Source: Sphaerisporangium rufum (GTDB taxonomy: Bacteria; Actinomycetota; Actinomycetes; Streptosporangiales; Streptosporangiaceae). From it: a DNA stretch of 43,679 nt. Position 1 is the first letter of the stretch, and every line of letters begins with the position of its first letter. The notes below the pieces were generated by a model. That model was not told the origin of the DNA, searched no databases, and worked only from the letters and a program-made list of their open reading frames with translations. Where the stretch lies: NCBI RefSeq assembly GCF_016863395.1, contig NZ_BOOU01000098.1, positions 1 to 43,679 of the forward strand, written 5' to 3'. The position numbers were made by a program, and so were the translations under genes. This document shows positions 6,343 to 15,132 of this stretch, one piece after another.

Positions 6343-7824
6343 TCAGTCGACGGCCGGCGGGTCGTAGCGGTCGAAGACGGCGCGCATGGTGGGCTTCATC
6401 CGCTCCCACTCGGCGGCGGTGGTCACCCAGTCCAGCACGGTCGTCCGGCCGCCGGAGACCACCAGCCGCTGGACCGCGTGGTAGTCCACCCCCTTGACCG
6501 TCCAGGAACGGTGCCCCGGCCCGGTCCAGGTGCTCTCCCACTCCGCGACGACCTCCCGGCCGCCCGGCACCCGGCCGACCCGCACCCGCCGGTACTCCCG
6601 GACCGACGCCGAAAGGGCGGCCTCGCTCGCCCGCAGCCGGCGCAACGGATCCTTCACCGCGGACCTGAGCAGCCGCAACTCCAGGTAGGCGGTGCCCGCC
6701 GGCTCCGCCCAGGTGAACACCTCGTGCTGGGCGGTCAGCCGCCAGCCGCGCGGCACCGCCGCCCGCCAGCCCTCGCCGGCGTCGAACCACCGCATGCGTT
6801 CCTCCCCGGGGCTGGCCGACGGGGGCGTCAGCGACCCCCGCTCGCGCACCGCGGGGCCGGCCGGCCGGTCGGCGGGCCCGCGCGGCGCCGCCGATCCGGT
6901 GGTGACGTCCGACGGCCGCAGCACCGCCCAGCCGCCGATGGCACCGGCGGCCACCGCGGCGGCCGCCACCCCGGCGAGCACCCGGGTGTGCCGCGCGGCC
7001 GCCGGCCGGCCCGGTTCCCGGGTGGCGAGCGCCTCCAGCATCTCCCGGGCCTGCGCGGCGCCCATCCGCCTGGCCGGGTCCTGGGCGAGTAAACCGGCCA
7101 GCACCGGGCGCAGCTCGGCCGGTGCCCTGCCGAGGGCGGCGTCCTGGGTGAGCAGCGAGGCCAGCGGCCCCATCGGGCCGGACGCCGGGGGGCGGCCCAC
7201 CACCATCGCGTAGAGCGTCGCGCCCAGCGACCACAGGTCTCCGGCCGGCGTGGCCGGCGCCCCGGCGATGCGTTCGGGGGCGAGGAAGCCCGGCGAGCCC
7301 ACCGTGCCGCTGCGCTGCGCGTAGGGGTCGCCGAGCGAGATGGCGATGCCGAAGTCGCTCAGCACCACCCGCCCGTCGTATCCGATGAGGATGTTGGCCG
7401 GCTTCACGTCGCGGTGCACGATGCCGGCGGCGTGCGCGACCGACAGCGCGGTGAGCATCTGCGCGGCGATGGGCGCGGCCCGGGCGACCGACAGCGGGCC
7501 TTCGCTGCCGATCACCCGGTCCAGCGACCGGGACGGGACCAGCTCCATCACGATCCACGGGCGCCCGTCCTCCTCGGCGACGTCGAAGACGGTGACGATG
7601 CCGTGGTGGTGCAGCCGGGCGGCGGTGCGGGCCTCGCGGGAGGTGCGGTGGATCATCGCCAGGCGCTGCCGCGAGTCGAGGGTCTGCGACACCAGCACCT
7701 CCTTGATCGCCACCGGCCGGTCCAGCAGGGTGTCGTGGCCTTCCCAGACCATGCCCATGCCGCCCTGGCCCAGCGCGCGCACCAGCCGGTACCGCCGCAC
7801 CAGCAGCTGCCCGGGAGTTCCCAT
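6343..7824 (-). CDS. Transmembrane Ser/Thr protein kinase (Hanks type, PknB-like)
   Basis: The 493-residue kinase has a Gly loop (LGQGGMGMVWEG, residues 19-29), Lys41 in VAIKE, the catalytic HRDVKPANIL with Asp139, Asp157 of DFG, and APE at 182-184. All key residues are present. A hydrophobic segment at about 282-301 (LAGVAAAAVAAGAIGGWAVL) anchors it, and about 170 residues lie outside with no PASTA repeats; that part (RWFDAGEGWRAAVPRGWRL... to VFDRYDPP) is a sensor of unknown ligand, found in a common actinobacterial kinase subgroup. The ATG at 7824 follows GAGGGGG at good distance; an upstream start at 7884 is possible but has no ribosome site. Leu245 is encoded by the rare TTA (7092-7090). 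It is monocistronic, upstream of no obvious substrate. Confidence 0.93.
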   Translation of the reverse strand: MGTPGQLLVRRYRLVRALGQGGMGMVWEGHDTLLDRPVAIKEVLVSQTLDSRQRLAMIHRTSREARTAARLHHHGIVTVFDVAEEDGRPWIVMELVPSRSLDRVIGSEGPLSVARAAPIAAQMLTALSVAHAAGIVHRDVKPANILIGYDGRVVLSDFGIAISLGDPYAQRSGTVGSPGFLAPERIAGAPATPAGDLWSLGATLYAMVVGRPPASGPMGPLASLLTQDAALGRAPAELRPVLAGLLAQDPARRMGAAQAREMLEALATREPGRPAAARHTRVLAGVAAAAVAAGAIGGWAVLRPSDVTTGSAAPRGPADRPAGPAVRERGSLTPPSASPGEERMRWFDAGEGWRAAVPRGWRLTAQHEVFTWAEPAGTAYLELRLLRSAVKDPLRRLRASEAALSASVREYRRVRVGRVPGGREVVAEWESTWTGPGHRSWTVKGVDYHAVQRLVVSGGRTTVLDWVTTAAEWERMKPTMRAVFDRYDPPAVD

Positions 7825-7937
7825 CCGATAAGCCCCCTCGCGGGTGATAGAGCGAGAAGTCAGCAGATCGGAAGTCTTCCACAACGCACGACGAATCTGG
7901 CGGGACTGTCACTTCCCCGGCACCGGACCGCACCGGC

Positions 7938-9200
7938 TCACGGGACGGCCAGCGCCTCGGTGGGCGGGAGGCGGGCGGCCCGCAGCGCGGGATACAGACC
8001 GGCCAGCGCGCCGATGGCCGGCGGGACGGCCACCCCACCGAGCAGCGCCCACGGCGGGACGACGACCGGCCAGCCCTGGTAGGCGGCGTACCCGGCGGTG
8101 AGCGCGGCGCCGAGCAGCGCACCGGCCACCCCGCCCGCCGCCGAGAGCAGCAGCGACTCGGTGAGGAACTGGGCGCGCACTTGGCCGCGGGTCGCGCCGA
8201 GTGACCGGCGCAGCCCGATCTCCGCCCGCCGCTCCAGCACCGAGATCACCATGGTGTTGGCCACCCCGACCCCGCCGACCAGCAGCGCGACCGCGCCGAG
8301 GCCGAGCAGCAGCCCGGTGAACGCCTGCCCGGCGGCCTGCCGGGCGGCCAGCGCGTCCGACGGCCGCGAGACCTCCACCTCGTTGGGCGCCGCCGGGTTG
8401 GCGGTGGCGCCGAGCACGTCGCGCACCGCCGCGACCTGGTCGTCCGCCGCCCGCGCGTAGACCATGGTCGGGTGCCCGTCGAACCCCAGCCGGTCCGCCG
8501 CCACCGGCCAGCCGACCAGGGCCGCGGTGTCCAGCTCCGGAGCGAGCTCGGCGGGCCGCAGGACGCCCACGACGGTGAACCAGACGCCGCCGGCCAGCAC
8601 CCGGGTGTCGGGCCCCGGGTGGCCGATGCCGAGGCGCGCCGCCGCGGTGGCGCCGAGCACCGTGGCCGGGTAGCGGGCGGTGGCCCGGTTCAGCCAGGCG
8701 CCGAGGCGCAGCCGGACGCCGAGGACGTCGCGCAGGTCCTCCCGGGCGGCGTACACGGCGAGCCCGTTGGTCTGGACCTCGGGGATCCTGCCGGTGCGGT
8801 ACACCTTCGCGCCGTCCACCCGCCCCACGGCGGAGACCGCGCGTACCGGCCCGATCCGCCCGATCATGGTTTCGGCGGTGTCCGGCAGCCAGGCCTGCTC
8901 GCCGGTCAGCGTAGTCCCTCGGGAGACGGTGAGCAGGTTGGTGCCGAGGGCGGCGAGGGCCCGGTCGAGCTCGGCGCGGGAGGAGGACGACACGCCGACC
9001 ACGGCGACCATCGCGGCGATGCCGATGGAGATGCCGAGCGCGGACAGGAAGGCGCGCAGCGGGCGGGCGCGCATCCCGGTGGCCCCGACCCGCAGCAGGT
9101 CGGCCGGCCGCAGCCGGGCCGGTCGCGGCGGGGGAGGCGGCCCGGCCGGCCGGGCGGGGGTGAGGACGGGGCCGGCGTTCGCCGGCGGGGTGGCGGCCAT
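7938..9200 (-). CDS. MacB-like ABC transporter permease (FtsX family)
   Basis: The 420-residue permease has a cytoplasmic Pro-rich N-terminus, a first membrane helix (ALGISIGIAAMVAVVGV), a MacB periplasmic-core-type extracytoplasmic domain of about 200 residues, and three C-terminal helices with the FtsX-family segment VANTMVISVLERRAEIGLRRSLGATRGQV. Its ATG at 9200 overlaps the TGA of the ATPase gene by one base, so translation is coupled. Together with the ATPase and the adaptor upstream it forms a tripartite-like MacAB module, which in Gram-positive bacteria often moves or resists antimicrobial peptides or secretes small molecules. The substrate is unknown. Confidence 0.92.
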   Translation of the reverse strand: MAATPPANAGPVLTPARPAGPPPPPRPARLRPADLLRVGATGMRARPLRAFLSALGISIGIAAMVAVVGVSSSSRAELDRALAALGTNLLTVSRGTTLTGEQAWLPDTAETMIGRIGPVRAVSAVGRVDGAKVYRTGRIPEVQTNGLAVYAAREDLRDVLGVRLRLGAWLNRATARYPATVLGATAAARLGIGHPGPDTRVLAGGVWFTVVGVLRPAELAPELDTAALVGWPVAADRLGFDGHPTMVYARAADDQVAAVRDVLGATANPAAPNEVEVSRPSDALAARQAAGQAFTGLLLGLGAVALLVGGVGVANTMVISVLERRAEIGLRRSLGATRGQVRAQFLTESLLLSAAGGVAGALLGAALTAGYAAYQGWPVVVPPWALLGGVAVPPAIGALAGLYPALRAARLPPTEALAVP

Positions 9201-9889
9201 CAGCACTCCTTCGCTGCGGCGCCGGGGGACACGCCGTCGTCCAGGACGCGACCGTCGCGCATCCGCACCCGGCGCGGCAGGGACGCGGCGATGCCCTCGT
9301 CATGCGTGATGATCAACACGGTGGTGCCGCCCGCGTTCAGCTCGCGCAGCAGCGCCATCACCCCGGCGCCGGCCGCCGAGTCGAGCGCGCCGGTGGGCTC
9401 GTCGGCCAGCAGCAGTGACGGCCCACCGGCGACGGCGCGCGCGATGGCGACCCGCTGGCGTTCCCCGCCGGACAGCTCGTGCGGCTCGTGGTCCATTCGG
9501 TGCGCCAGGCCCACCCGCTCCAGCGCGCCGGCGGCGAGCCGCCGCCGCTCGGCCCGCCGCAGCCCGCGGTACAGCAGCCCGTCGGCGACGTTGTCCAGGG
9601 CCGGCACGCCCGGGGCCAGGTGGAACCGCTGGAAGACGAAACCGATCCGGCCGGCCCGCAGCGCGGACAGCTCGGCGTCCGACAGCCGGGTGACGTCGTA
9701 TCCGGCGACGTGCACGGTGCCGGAGGTGGGCCGGTCCAGGGTGCCGGCCACGTGCAGCATGGTGGACTTGCCGGACCCGGACGGCCCGACGATGGCGGCC
9801 AGTTCCCCGGCCTCGACGGCCAGCGACACCCCGGCGAGGGCGGTGACGCCGCCCGGGTAGGCCTTCGTCACGTCGCGGAGGTGGATCAT
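9200..9889 (-). CDS. MacB/LolD-type ABC transporter ATP-binding protein
   Basis: The 229-residue ATPase has Walker [10 protein letters not shown] (about residues 35-43), the Q-loop FVFQRFHL, the signature [14 protein letters not shown], Walker [14 protein letters not shown] and the switch ITHDE. It is of the LolD/MacB class that pairs with FtsX-type permeases. The ATG at 9889 overlaps the stop of the adaptor gene (ATGA), and its own stop overlaps the permease start, so the three genes are tightly coupled. Confidence 0.95.
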   Translation of the reverse strand: MIHLRDVTKAYPGGVTALAGVSLAVEAGELAAIVGPSGSGKSTMLHVAGTLDRPTSGTVHVAGYDVTRLSDAELSALRAGRIGFVFQRFHLAPGVPALDNVADGLLYRGLRRAERRRLAAGALERVGLAHRMDHEPHELSGGERQRVAIARAVAGGPSLLLADEPTGALDSAAGAGVMALLRELNAGGTTVLIITHDEGIAASLPRRVRMRDGRVLDDGVSPGAAAKEC

Positions 9890-11010
9890 GCCGGCACCCC
9901 CACCGCCGTGCCTTCGGCGATCCCGGCGCCGGAGATCTCCACCAGGCCGTCGGCGAACAGACCGGTGCGCACCGGGACGTACCGCGAGGTACCGCCCTGG
10001 ACGACCTCCACGCCGAACCCGCCCTCGCGCAGCGCGAGCAGCGCGGCCACCGGGACGGCGAGCACCCCTTCGCGCCGGCCGGCGGTGAAGGTGACGTCCA
10101 CCGCGGCGAGCGCGTACGCGCCGGCCGCCCGCCGGGCCGCGCGCCCGGGGAACCCGACCGTCACCTCCACCTTGGTGGCCGGTTCCTGCTCGCCCTGCGC
10201 CTGCTCGATGACCGTGGCGCTCTCGGTGACCCGGCCGGCCACCTCCTTCCCGTCGGGGAGGGTGACGGTGACCGCGGCGCCCCTGGCGGCCAGGCGCGCG
10301 TCGGACACCTCGAGGTCCACGGTGACGGCCGTGGTCACGCCGGTGTAGGACAGCACCCGCTGCCCGGGGGCGGTGGGGCCGCCCTCCTCGGCGTGCAGCG
10401 CGTCGATCCGCACCGGCCCGGACGCGAAGACCACCCGGCCGAGCGGGACGGTGCCGGTCTCGGCCATCTTCCGGTCGGCCTGCCACTCGCGGACCGCCGT
10501 GGCGGTGCCGTAGGTGTACTCGCCGTCCACGGTGAAACCGTCGTAGCCGAGGGCCCGCAGGTTGCGCTCCAGCTGCCGCACGTCGGCGCCCTCGGCGCCG
10601 GGGGCGAGCGTCCGGTAGGCCGGGGTCGAGCCGTACATGAGCGTCACCGGGTCACCGTCCACCGAGTACAGCGCCCGGCCGCGGGTGATCTCGGCGCCGG
10701 TGCCGGGCAGGTGGGTGAGCGTGCCGGGCAACCGGCTGGTGGCGGTGGTGGCCGGGCCGTGGCCGAGCACCCCGTCGGCGGTCGTGGTGTCGCTCAGCGT
10801 CCGGCGGGTGACGGTGGCGGTCGCGGGCGGGGCGGTGCTCGCCGCGGTGGCGCCCGGCGGGCCGCCGCGCAGCACCGGCAGGCCGGCTGCCGCCCCCGCG
10901 ATCGCGGCGACGGCGGCCAGCGCGGCGCCGTAGGCCCACGGCCGCGCCCCGCGCCGGCGCCGCCGGCCGGGCGGGGGCTCCGGGGCGCCGGGCGCGGGCG
11001 TGCCCGTCAC
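9886..11010 (-). CDS. MacA/HlyD-like adaptor with peptidoglycan-binding domain
   Basis: The 374-residue protein has one N-terminal membrane segment ([23 protein letters not shown]) after a basic Pro-rich tail. At about residues 130-185 is a PG_binding_1 domain ([37 protein letters not shown]), inserted in a membrane-fusion-protein architecture whose later part ([31 protein letters not shown]) resembles the beta-barrel region of HlyD/MacA. This type couples FtsX/MacB transporters to the cell wall in actinobacteria. I chose the GTG at 11010 because it overlaps the upstream lipoprotein stop (GTGA). The protein probably holds the transporter against peptidoglycan. Confidence 0.88.
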   Translation of the reverse strand: MTGTPAPGAPEPPPGRRRRRGARPWAYGAALAAVAAIAGAAAGLPVLRGGPPGATAASTAPPATATVTRRTLSDTTTADGVLGHGPATTATSRLPGTLTHLPGTGAEITRGRALYSVDGDPVTLMYGSTPAYRTLAPGAEGADVRQLERNLRALGYDGFTVDGEYTYGTATAVREWQADRKMAETGTVPLGRVVFASGPVRIDALHAEEGGPTAPGQRVLSYTGVTTAVTVDLEVSDARLAARGAAVTVTLPDGKEVAGRVTESATVIEQAQGEQEPATKVEVTVGFPGRAARRAAGAYALAAVDVTFTAGRREGVLAVPVAALLALREGGFGVEVVQGGTSRYVPVRTGLFADGLVEISGAGIAEGTAVGVPA

Positions 11011-11534
11011 CTGGTCCCCACCGAGACGCCGGAGGACAGGATCTCGTTGCACTTGCGCTCGGCGGCCGGGAAGTCGGGGTCCTCGCCGATCTCGGGGGTG
11101 ATCTTGATCTGGCCGCCCTCCAGGTCGGGGAACTTCTCCACGCCGTTCTCCCGCATGCACGCGGCGAACTTCCGCTGGTTCTCCTGCCGCTCCGGATCGG
11201 CGCCGCCGGTGCCGACCTTGCCGGGGGCGTACCGGCGGCACGCCTCCATCGCCTTGTCCACCGTGGTGCGGTCGGTGTCCTTGCCGAACTTGAAGCGGAT
11301 GCCCTCGCCGGGCTGCGGGTCGGGAACGTCGAGCCCGTGCTCGCGCAGGCACTGAGTGAACTTGATCCCCATCTCCTCGGGGTCGGCGCTCGCGGCCGGG
11401 CTCGCGCCGGCCGGCGCGGCGGTACCGCCGCCGCCGGTGGCGACCCGCGGGCCGGCGTCGCCGGCGCAGCCGGTGAGCGGGACGGCCAGGGCGAGGGCCA
11501 GGGTGAACGTCACCAGGGCGCCGGGTGCTCGCAT
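11007..11534 (-). CDS. Lipoprotein with duplicated C-x-R-E-x-G motif
   Basis: The 175-residue product has a lipoprotein signal with lipobox LTGC (Cys23). Downstream are two copies of one unit: FTQCLREHGLDVPDP (Cys62) closed by Cys99, and FAACMRENGVEKFPD (Cys126) closed by Cys162. The two spans are 37 and 36 residues, so it is an internal tandem duplication, each with its own cysteine pair. The ATG at 11534 follows GGAGGAG by six bases. It is the first gene of the adaptor/ATPase/permease operon, whose next start overlaps its stop, and it is divergent from the two-component system at 11745. Similar lipoproteins commonly accompany such transporters in actinobacteria; the role (sensor, substrate-binding or decoy) is unknown. 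Confidence 0.88.
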   Translation of the reverse strand: MRAPGALVTFTLALALAVPLTGCAGDAGPRVATGGGGTAAPAGASPAASADPEEMGIKFTQCLREHGLDVPDPQPGEGIRFKFGKDTDRTTVDKAMEACRRYAPGKVGTGGADPERQENQRKFAACMRENGVEKFPDLEGGQIKITPEIGEDPDFPAAERKCNEILSSGVSVGTR

Positions 11535-11605
11535 CGTCGTCTCCTCCACAGGGGTGGTGCCGGCCGGGACGGTCCCCGCCGGTCGGACGGCATGCAACGC
11601 GATCG

Positions 11606-11683
11606 GGCGTTTCCCCGGCGTTTCCGCCCGGCCCGCGGCGGACCGCCGTCCCTATCACCGGGGCCGCTAACGGCGAGGAAACG
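11606..11683. promoter_or_regulatory. CGTTTCC repeats in the divergent promoter region
   Basis: GGCGTTTCC occurs at 11606-11614 and again at 11617-11625, an 11-base phasing, and an inverted copy (GGAAACG) is at 11677-11683. They lie between the lipoprotein operon and the response-regulator gene. The direct repeat is a good candidate binding site for the OmpR-type regulator encoded beside it. Confidence 0.5.
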
Positions 11684-11744
11684 GGCCCGGCGGTCATCAT
11701 TGCCTTGGCCGTCCCCCGGTGGCGGACGCCGGAAGGGGAGAGCG

Positions 11745-12401
11745 ATGCGGGTACTGGTGGTGGAGGACGAGCCGCTGCTGGCCGGGACGATCGCCGAGTG
11801 GCTGCGCGAGGAGGCGCACGCGGTCGACGTGGCCCATGACGGCGCGGCGGCGCTGGAGCGGCTCGCCGTACACGACTACGACGTGGTGGTCCTGGACCGC
11901 GACCTGCCGGCGGTGCCCGGCGACGAGGTCTGCCGCGAGCTGGTGGACTCGGCGGCCGGCACCCGGGTGCTGATGCTCACCGCGGCCGCCGAGATCACCG
12001 ACCGGGTGGCCGGGCTCTCGCTCGGCGCCGACGACTACCTCGCCAAGCCGTTCGCCTTCCCCGAGCTGGCCGCGCGGGTGCAGGCGCTCGGGCGCCGCTG
12101 CCGGCCGGCCGCGCCGCCGGTGCTGCACCGCGCGGGCATCACCCTGGACCCGGCCCGCCGCGAGGTGTTCCGCGACGGCCGGTACGTCCCGCTGTCGAAG
12201 AAGGAGTTCGCCGTGCTCGCCGAGCTGCTGCGTGCCGGTGGCGCCACGGTGTCCGCCGAGCAACTGCTGGAGAAGGCGTGGGACGAGAACGCCGACCCGT
12301 TCACCGGCGCGGTCCGGATCGCCGTGCTCAAGCTGCGCCGCAAGCTCGGCCCGCCCGCGGTGGTGGAGACCGTGACCGGCGTCGGCTACCGGATCCGGTG
12401 A
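11745..12401 (+). CDS. OmpR/PhoP-family response regulator
   Basis: The 218-residue regulator has a receiver domain (residues 1-115) with the acidic pair in VVEDE, phospho-acceptor Asp51 in VVVLDRDLP and the conserved Lys in YLAKPF. A winged-helix DNA-binding domain follows (about 125-217), ending in VVETVTGVGYRIR as in PhoB-type proteins. The ATG at 11745 is preceded by GGAAGGGGAG. Its stop overlaps the kinase start by one base. It is divergent from the lipoprotein/MacAB-like operon, which is its probable target. Confidence 0.95.
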   Translation: MRVLVVEDEPLLAGTIAEWLREEAHAVDVAHDGAAALERLAVHDYDVVVLDRDLPAVPGDEVCRELVDSAAGTRVLMLTAAAEITDRVAGLSLGADDYLAKPFAFPELAARVQALGRRCRPAAPPVLHRAGITLDPARREVFRDGRYVPLSKKEFAVLAELLRAGGATVSAEQLLEKAWDENADPFTGAVRIAVLKLRRKLGPPAVVETVTGVGYRIR

Positions 12402-13777
12402 TGGCGCGCGAGCGGCGTCCCCGCCGGGTCAGCCTGCGGGCCCGGCTGACCCTCATCTACGGCGGGTTGTTCCTCGCGGCCGGGGTGGTGCTGCTCGGCA
12501 CCACGTACGCGCTGTTCAACCAGCAGCTCAACGGCTCCGACCGCAAGTTCGTGGCCCAGTTGCTGCCGCCGCCGGCCGCCGCCTCGGCGCCGGGCGCCTC
12601 CCCGCGTCCGAGGTCGACCGTCGTCTACACCGGCGACGGCGACATCCTGTCCGGGCCGGACGCGAGCAGGTGGCTGGACGCCCAGCGGGGCAGGCTGCAC
12701 GACGCCGCGACGACCTCCCTGCTCACCCAGGGCGCCATCGCCCTGATCGTGGTGGGCGGCGCGGCGGCGGCGTTCGGCTGGCTGGTCGCGGGCCGGGTGC
12801 TGGCCCCGCTGCACCGGGTCACCGAGACCGCCCGCCGCATCGCGGCGGCGCCCGCGGCCGACCGCGGCCTGCACGAGCGGATCTCCCTCACCGGCCCGCA
12901 CGACGAGGTGAAGGACCTGGCCGACACGTTCGACACCATGGTGGAGCGGCTGGACCGCTCGTTCGACGGGCAGCGCCGGTTCGTCGCCAACGCCTCGCAC
13001 GAGCTGCGCACCCCGCTCACCCTGGGCCGGGCGCTGGTGGAGCTGGCCATGCACCGGGCGTCGGCGTCGGAGGACGTCAAGCGGCTCGGCGAGAGCCTGC
13101 TGGAGATCAACGTGCGGCACGAGCGGCTGATCAGCGGCCTGCTGCTGCTGGCCGGCTCGGAGCGCGAGATCGTCGGACGGCTGCCGGTGGACCTCGCCGA
13201 CGTGGTCGGCCACGTGGTGGCGCAGTGCGCGGCGGAGGCCGCCGCCGCCGGGGTGGCGGTGGAGGAGCGGGCCGGGCCCGCACCCACCGCCGGCGACGCG
13301 CTGCTGCTGGAACGGATGGTGCACAACCTGGTGGAGAACGGGATCCGGCACAACACCGGGACGGGCGGCCGGGTGCTGGTCGCCAGCCGCCACGCGGGCG
13401 GCGGCCGGGTGGAGGTGACGGTGAGCAACACCGGCCCCGCCGTGCCGCCCTACGAGGTGCCCGGCCTGTTCGAGCCGTTCCGCCGGCTGGGCCGGGACCG
13501 GGTGATCGGCCCCGGCGGTGCCGGGCTCGGCCTGTCCATCGTCCGGTCGGTGGCCCGCGCGCACGGCGGGGACGTCACCGCCCGGCCCCGGGCGGGCGGC
13601 GGTCTCGCGGTGACGGTGACCCTGCCGGCCGCGCCGGACGACCTGCCGGCGGGCCCGGACGGCCTGCCCGCCACCCTGGACGGCCTGCCGGCCGGCCCGG
13701 ACTCCGGCGCCGGCCACGCCGGCCCGCGCGGCGGCGACCCCGGCCGGGCCCGCCCGGCACGGGCGGCGGACCGCTGA
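12401..13777 (+). CDS. Membrane sensor histidine kinase
   Basis: The 458-residue kinase has two membrane helices (about 17-40 and 108-131) around a short extracytoplasmic loop of some 65 residues, then a HAMP domain, a HisKA domain with His200 in NASHELRTPLT, and a HATPase domain with N box LVENGIRHN and G boxes including GGAGLGLSIV. The small external loop suggests sensing within the membrane or through a partner such as the transporter or lipoprotein encoded next to it. The C-terminus after about residue 412 is a low-complexity tail with three 7-residue repeats of D-x-L-P-A-x-x. Start ATG overlaps the regulator stop (TGATG). Confidence 0.95.
   Translation: MARERRPRRVSLRARLTLIYGGLFLAAGVVLLGTTYALFNQQLNGSDRKFVAQLLPPPAAASAPGASPRPRSTVVYTGDGDILSGPDASRWLDAQRGRLHDAATTSLLTQGAIALIVVGGAAAAFGWLVAGRVLAPLHRVTETARRIAAAPAADRGLHERISLTGPHDEVKDLADTFDTMVERLDRSFDGQRRFVANASHELRTPLTLGRALVELAMHRASASEDVKRLGESLLEINVRHERLISGLLLLAGSEREIVGRLPVDLADVVGHVVAQCAAEAAAAGVAVEERAGPAPTAGDALLLERMVHNLVENGIRHNTGTGGRVLVASRHAGGGRVEVTVSNTGPAVPPYEVPGLFEPFRRLGRDRVIGPGGAGLGLSIVRSVARAHGGDVTARPRAGGGLAVTVTLPAAPDDLPAGPDGLPATLDGLPAGPDSGAGHAGPRGGDPGRARPARAADR
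13637..13699 (+). repeat. Three 21-bp in-frame repeats in the histidine kinase tail
   Basis: Three tandem 21-base units encode DDLPAGP, DGLPATL and DGLPAGP after the ATPase domain. They add a Pro/Gly/Asp-rich tail and are a likely place for copy-number change by slippage. Confidence 0.75.
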
Positions 13778-13787
13778 CCGGTGGCCT

Positions 13788-13846
13788 GGTCACCGGTGGC
13801 CGGTGACCGGGATCACCTGGTGGCCGGCGGCCGGGTCACCAGGTGA
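13788..13846. terminator. Double hairpin between convergent kinase and P450 genes
   Basis: GGTCACCGG (13788-13796) pairs exactly with 13800-13808 around TGG. TCACCTGGTG (13813-13822) pairs exactly with 13837-13846 around a 14-base loop, and this second hairpin overlaps the P450 stop. Two back-to-back hairpins can end transcription from both sides. Confidence 0.75.
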
Positions 13847-15011
13847 CCGGAAGCTCGGCGAAGCCGCCGGTGAGCATGCCGCTGCGCATCTGCAGGTCCG
13901 CCACCGGCCGGGCGAGCTCCATCGTGGGGAACCGCCGGAACAGGGTGGCGAACACCGTCCGCAGCTCCAGCCGGGCCAGGTGCGCGCCGATGCAGAAGTG
14001 CGGGCCGTAGCCGAAGGCCACGTGCCGCTCGGCGCCCGCCCGGCCCGGTTCGAAGTCGTCCGGGGCGCTGAACACGGTCTCGTCGCGGTTGGCCGCCTCG
14101 GTGAGGACCACCACGGCCTCGCCGGCCCGGATCGTCACCTCGCCGAGTGGCACGTCCTCCCTGGCGTAGCGGATCAGGCCGTGGTCGGACGGCGCGGCCA
14201 CCCGCAGCACCTCTTCCACCACGCCGGCGGCCGATTCGGGGTCGCGGGCCAGCGCGTCCCGCCGGCCCAGGTCGCTCAGCAGGATCACCACCCCGTGGTC
14301 GATGCGGGTCATCGTGGTCTCGTGCCCGGCGAACAGCAGGCCGGCGCCGAGCGAGGCGATCTCCTCGTCGTCGGCGTCCATGGTCGCCAGGTCCGACAGC
14401 ACGTCGTCGGCCGGCCGCCGCCGCTTCGCCACGACCAGCCCGTGGATGTAGACGCCGAGGTCGGTACGCGCGGCCGCGGCCGACAGCGGGTCGGTCAGGT
14501 CGGCCATCCGGTCGGCCAGCGCGCGGAACCGGTCGCGGTCGGCGTACGGCACGCCCAGCAGCTCGCAGATCACCAGCACGGGCAGCGGGAACGAGAGGTG
14601 CTCGTGCAGGTCGACCGGCGGGCCCATCCCGGCGATCCGGTCGAGCAGGCCGTCGACGAGGTCCTGTACGTGGCCGCCGAGCGCCTTCATCCGCCGCGGC
14701 GAGAACGCCGGGACCAGCAGTCGGCGCATCCGCTCGTCACGTTCCCGCTCGGTGGCGTGGTCGCCCATCGGGCCGCCGATGAGCACCGAGTTGGAGATCC
14801 GCGGCGCGTTGGCCGGGTCGGGGTGCGAGCGGCCGAACCGGCGGTCGGCGAGCACCCGCCGCACGTCCTCGTATCCGCTGACCAGCCAGGCCTCGTCCCC
14901 GGCCCGGGTGCGCACCCGGGCGATCGGGGTCCGCCGGCGCAGTTCGCGGTACTCGGTGGAGACGTCCAACCGGTCCCGCCGCGCGAGCGGCAGCTGCGGC
15001 AGATCGGACAT
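13836..15011 (-). CDS. Cytochrome P450, soluble bacterial class
   Basis: The 391-residue haem monooxygenase has the I-helix oxygen-binding motif FAGHETTMT, the K-helix EEVLR and the haem loop FGYGPHFCIGAHLARLEL with ligand Cys340. The length and motifs fit CYP105/CYP107-like actinobacterial P450s that hydroxylate small hydrophobic molecules with electrons from a ferredoxin. No ferredoxin, reductase or biosynthetic genes are next to it, so its substrate is unknown and it must borrow electron donors. The ATG at 15011 follows GGGAGG by nine bases. Confidence 0.95.
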   Translation of the reverse strand: MSDLPQLPLARRDRLDVSTEYRELRRRTPIARVRTRAGDEAWLVSGYEDVRRVLADRRFGRSHPDPANAPRISNSVLIGGPMGDHATERERDERMRRLLVPAFSPRRMKALGGHVQDLVDGLLDRIAGMGPPVDLHEHLSFPLPVLVICELLGVPYADRDRFRALADRMADLTDPLSAAAARTDLGVYIHGLVVAKRRRPADDVLSDLATMDADDEEIASLGAGLLFAGHETTMTRIDHGVVILLSDLGRRDALARDPESAAGVVEEVLRVAAPSDHGLIRYAREDVPLGEVTIRAGEAVVVLTEAANRDETVFSAPDDFEPGRAGAERHVAFGYGPHFCIGAHLARLELRTVFATLFRRFPTMELARPVADLQMRSGMLTGGFAELPVTW

Positions 15012-15132
15012 CAGGTGATGCCTCCCTTGTTCGGCGTCGCCCCGCCGGGCGGCCGGGCCCTTCGACCGTCGCATCCGCCGGGGTGCTCCGGCAATGCGGA
15101 TGGTCAAGAATTGTCACGGAATCGAGTGACGG

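Noticed and set aside
15113-15130. GTCAC-8-GTGAC hairpin as the uppP terminator
   Set aside because: Only five pairs with an eight-base loop and no supporting T-run; too weak to list.
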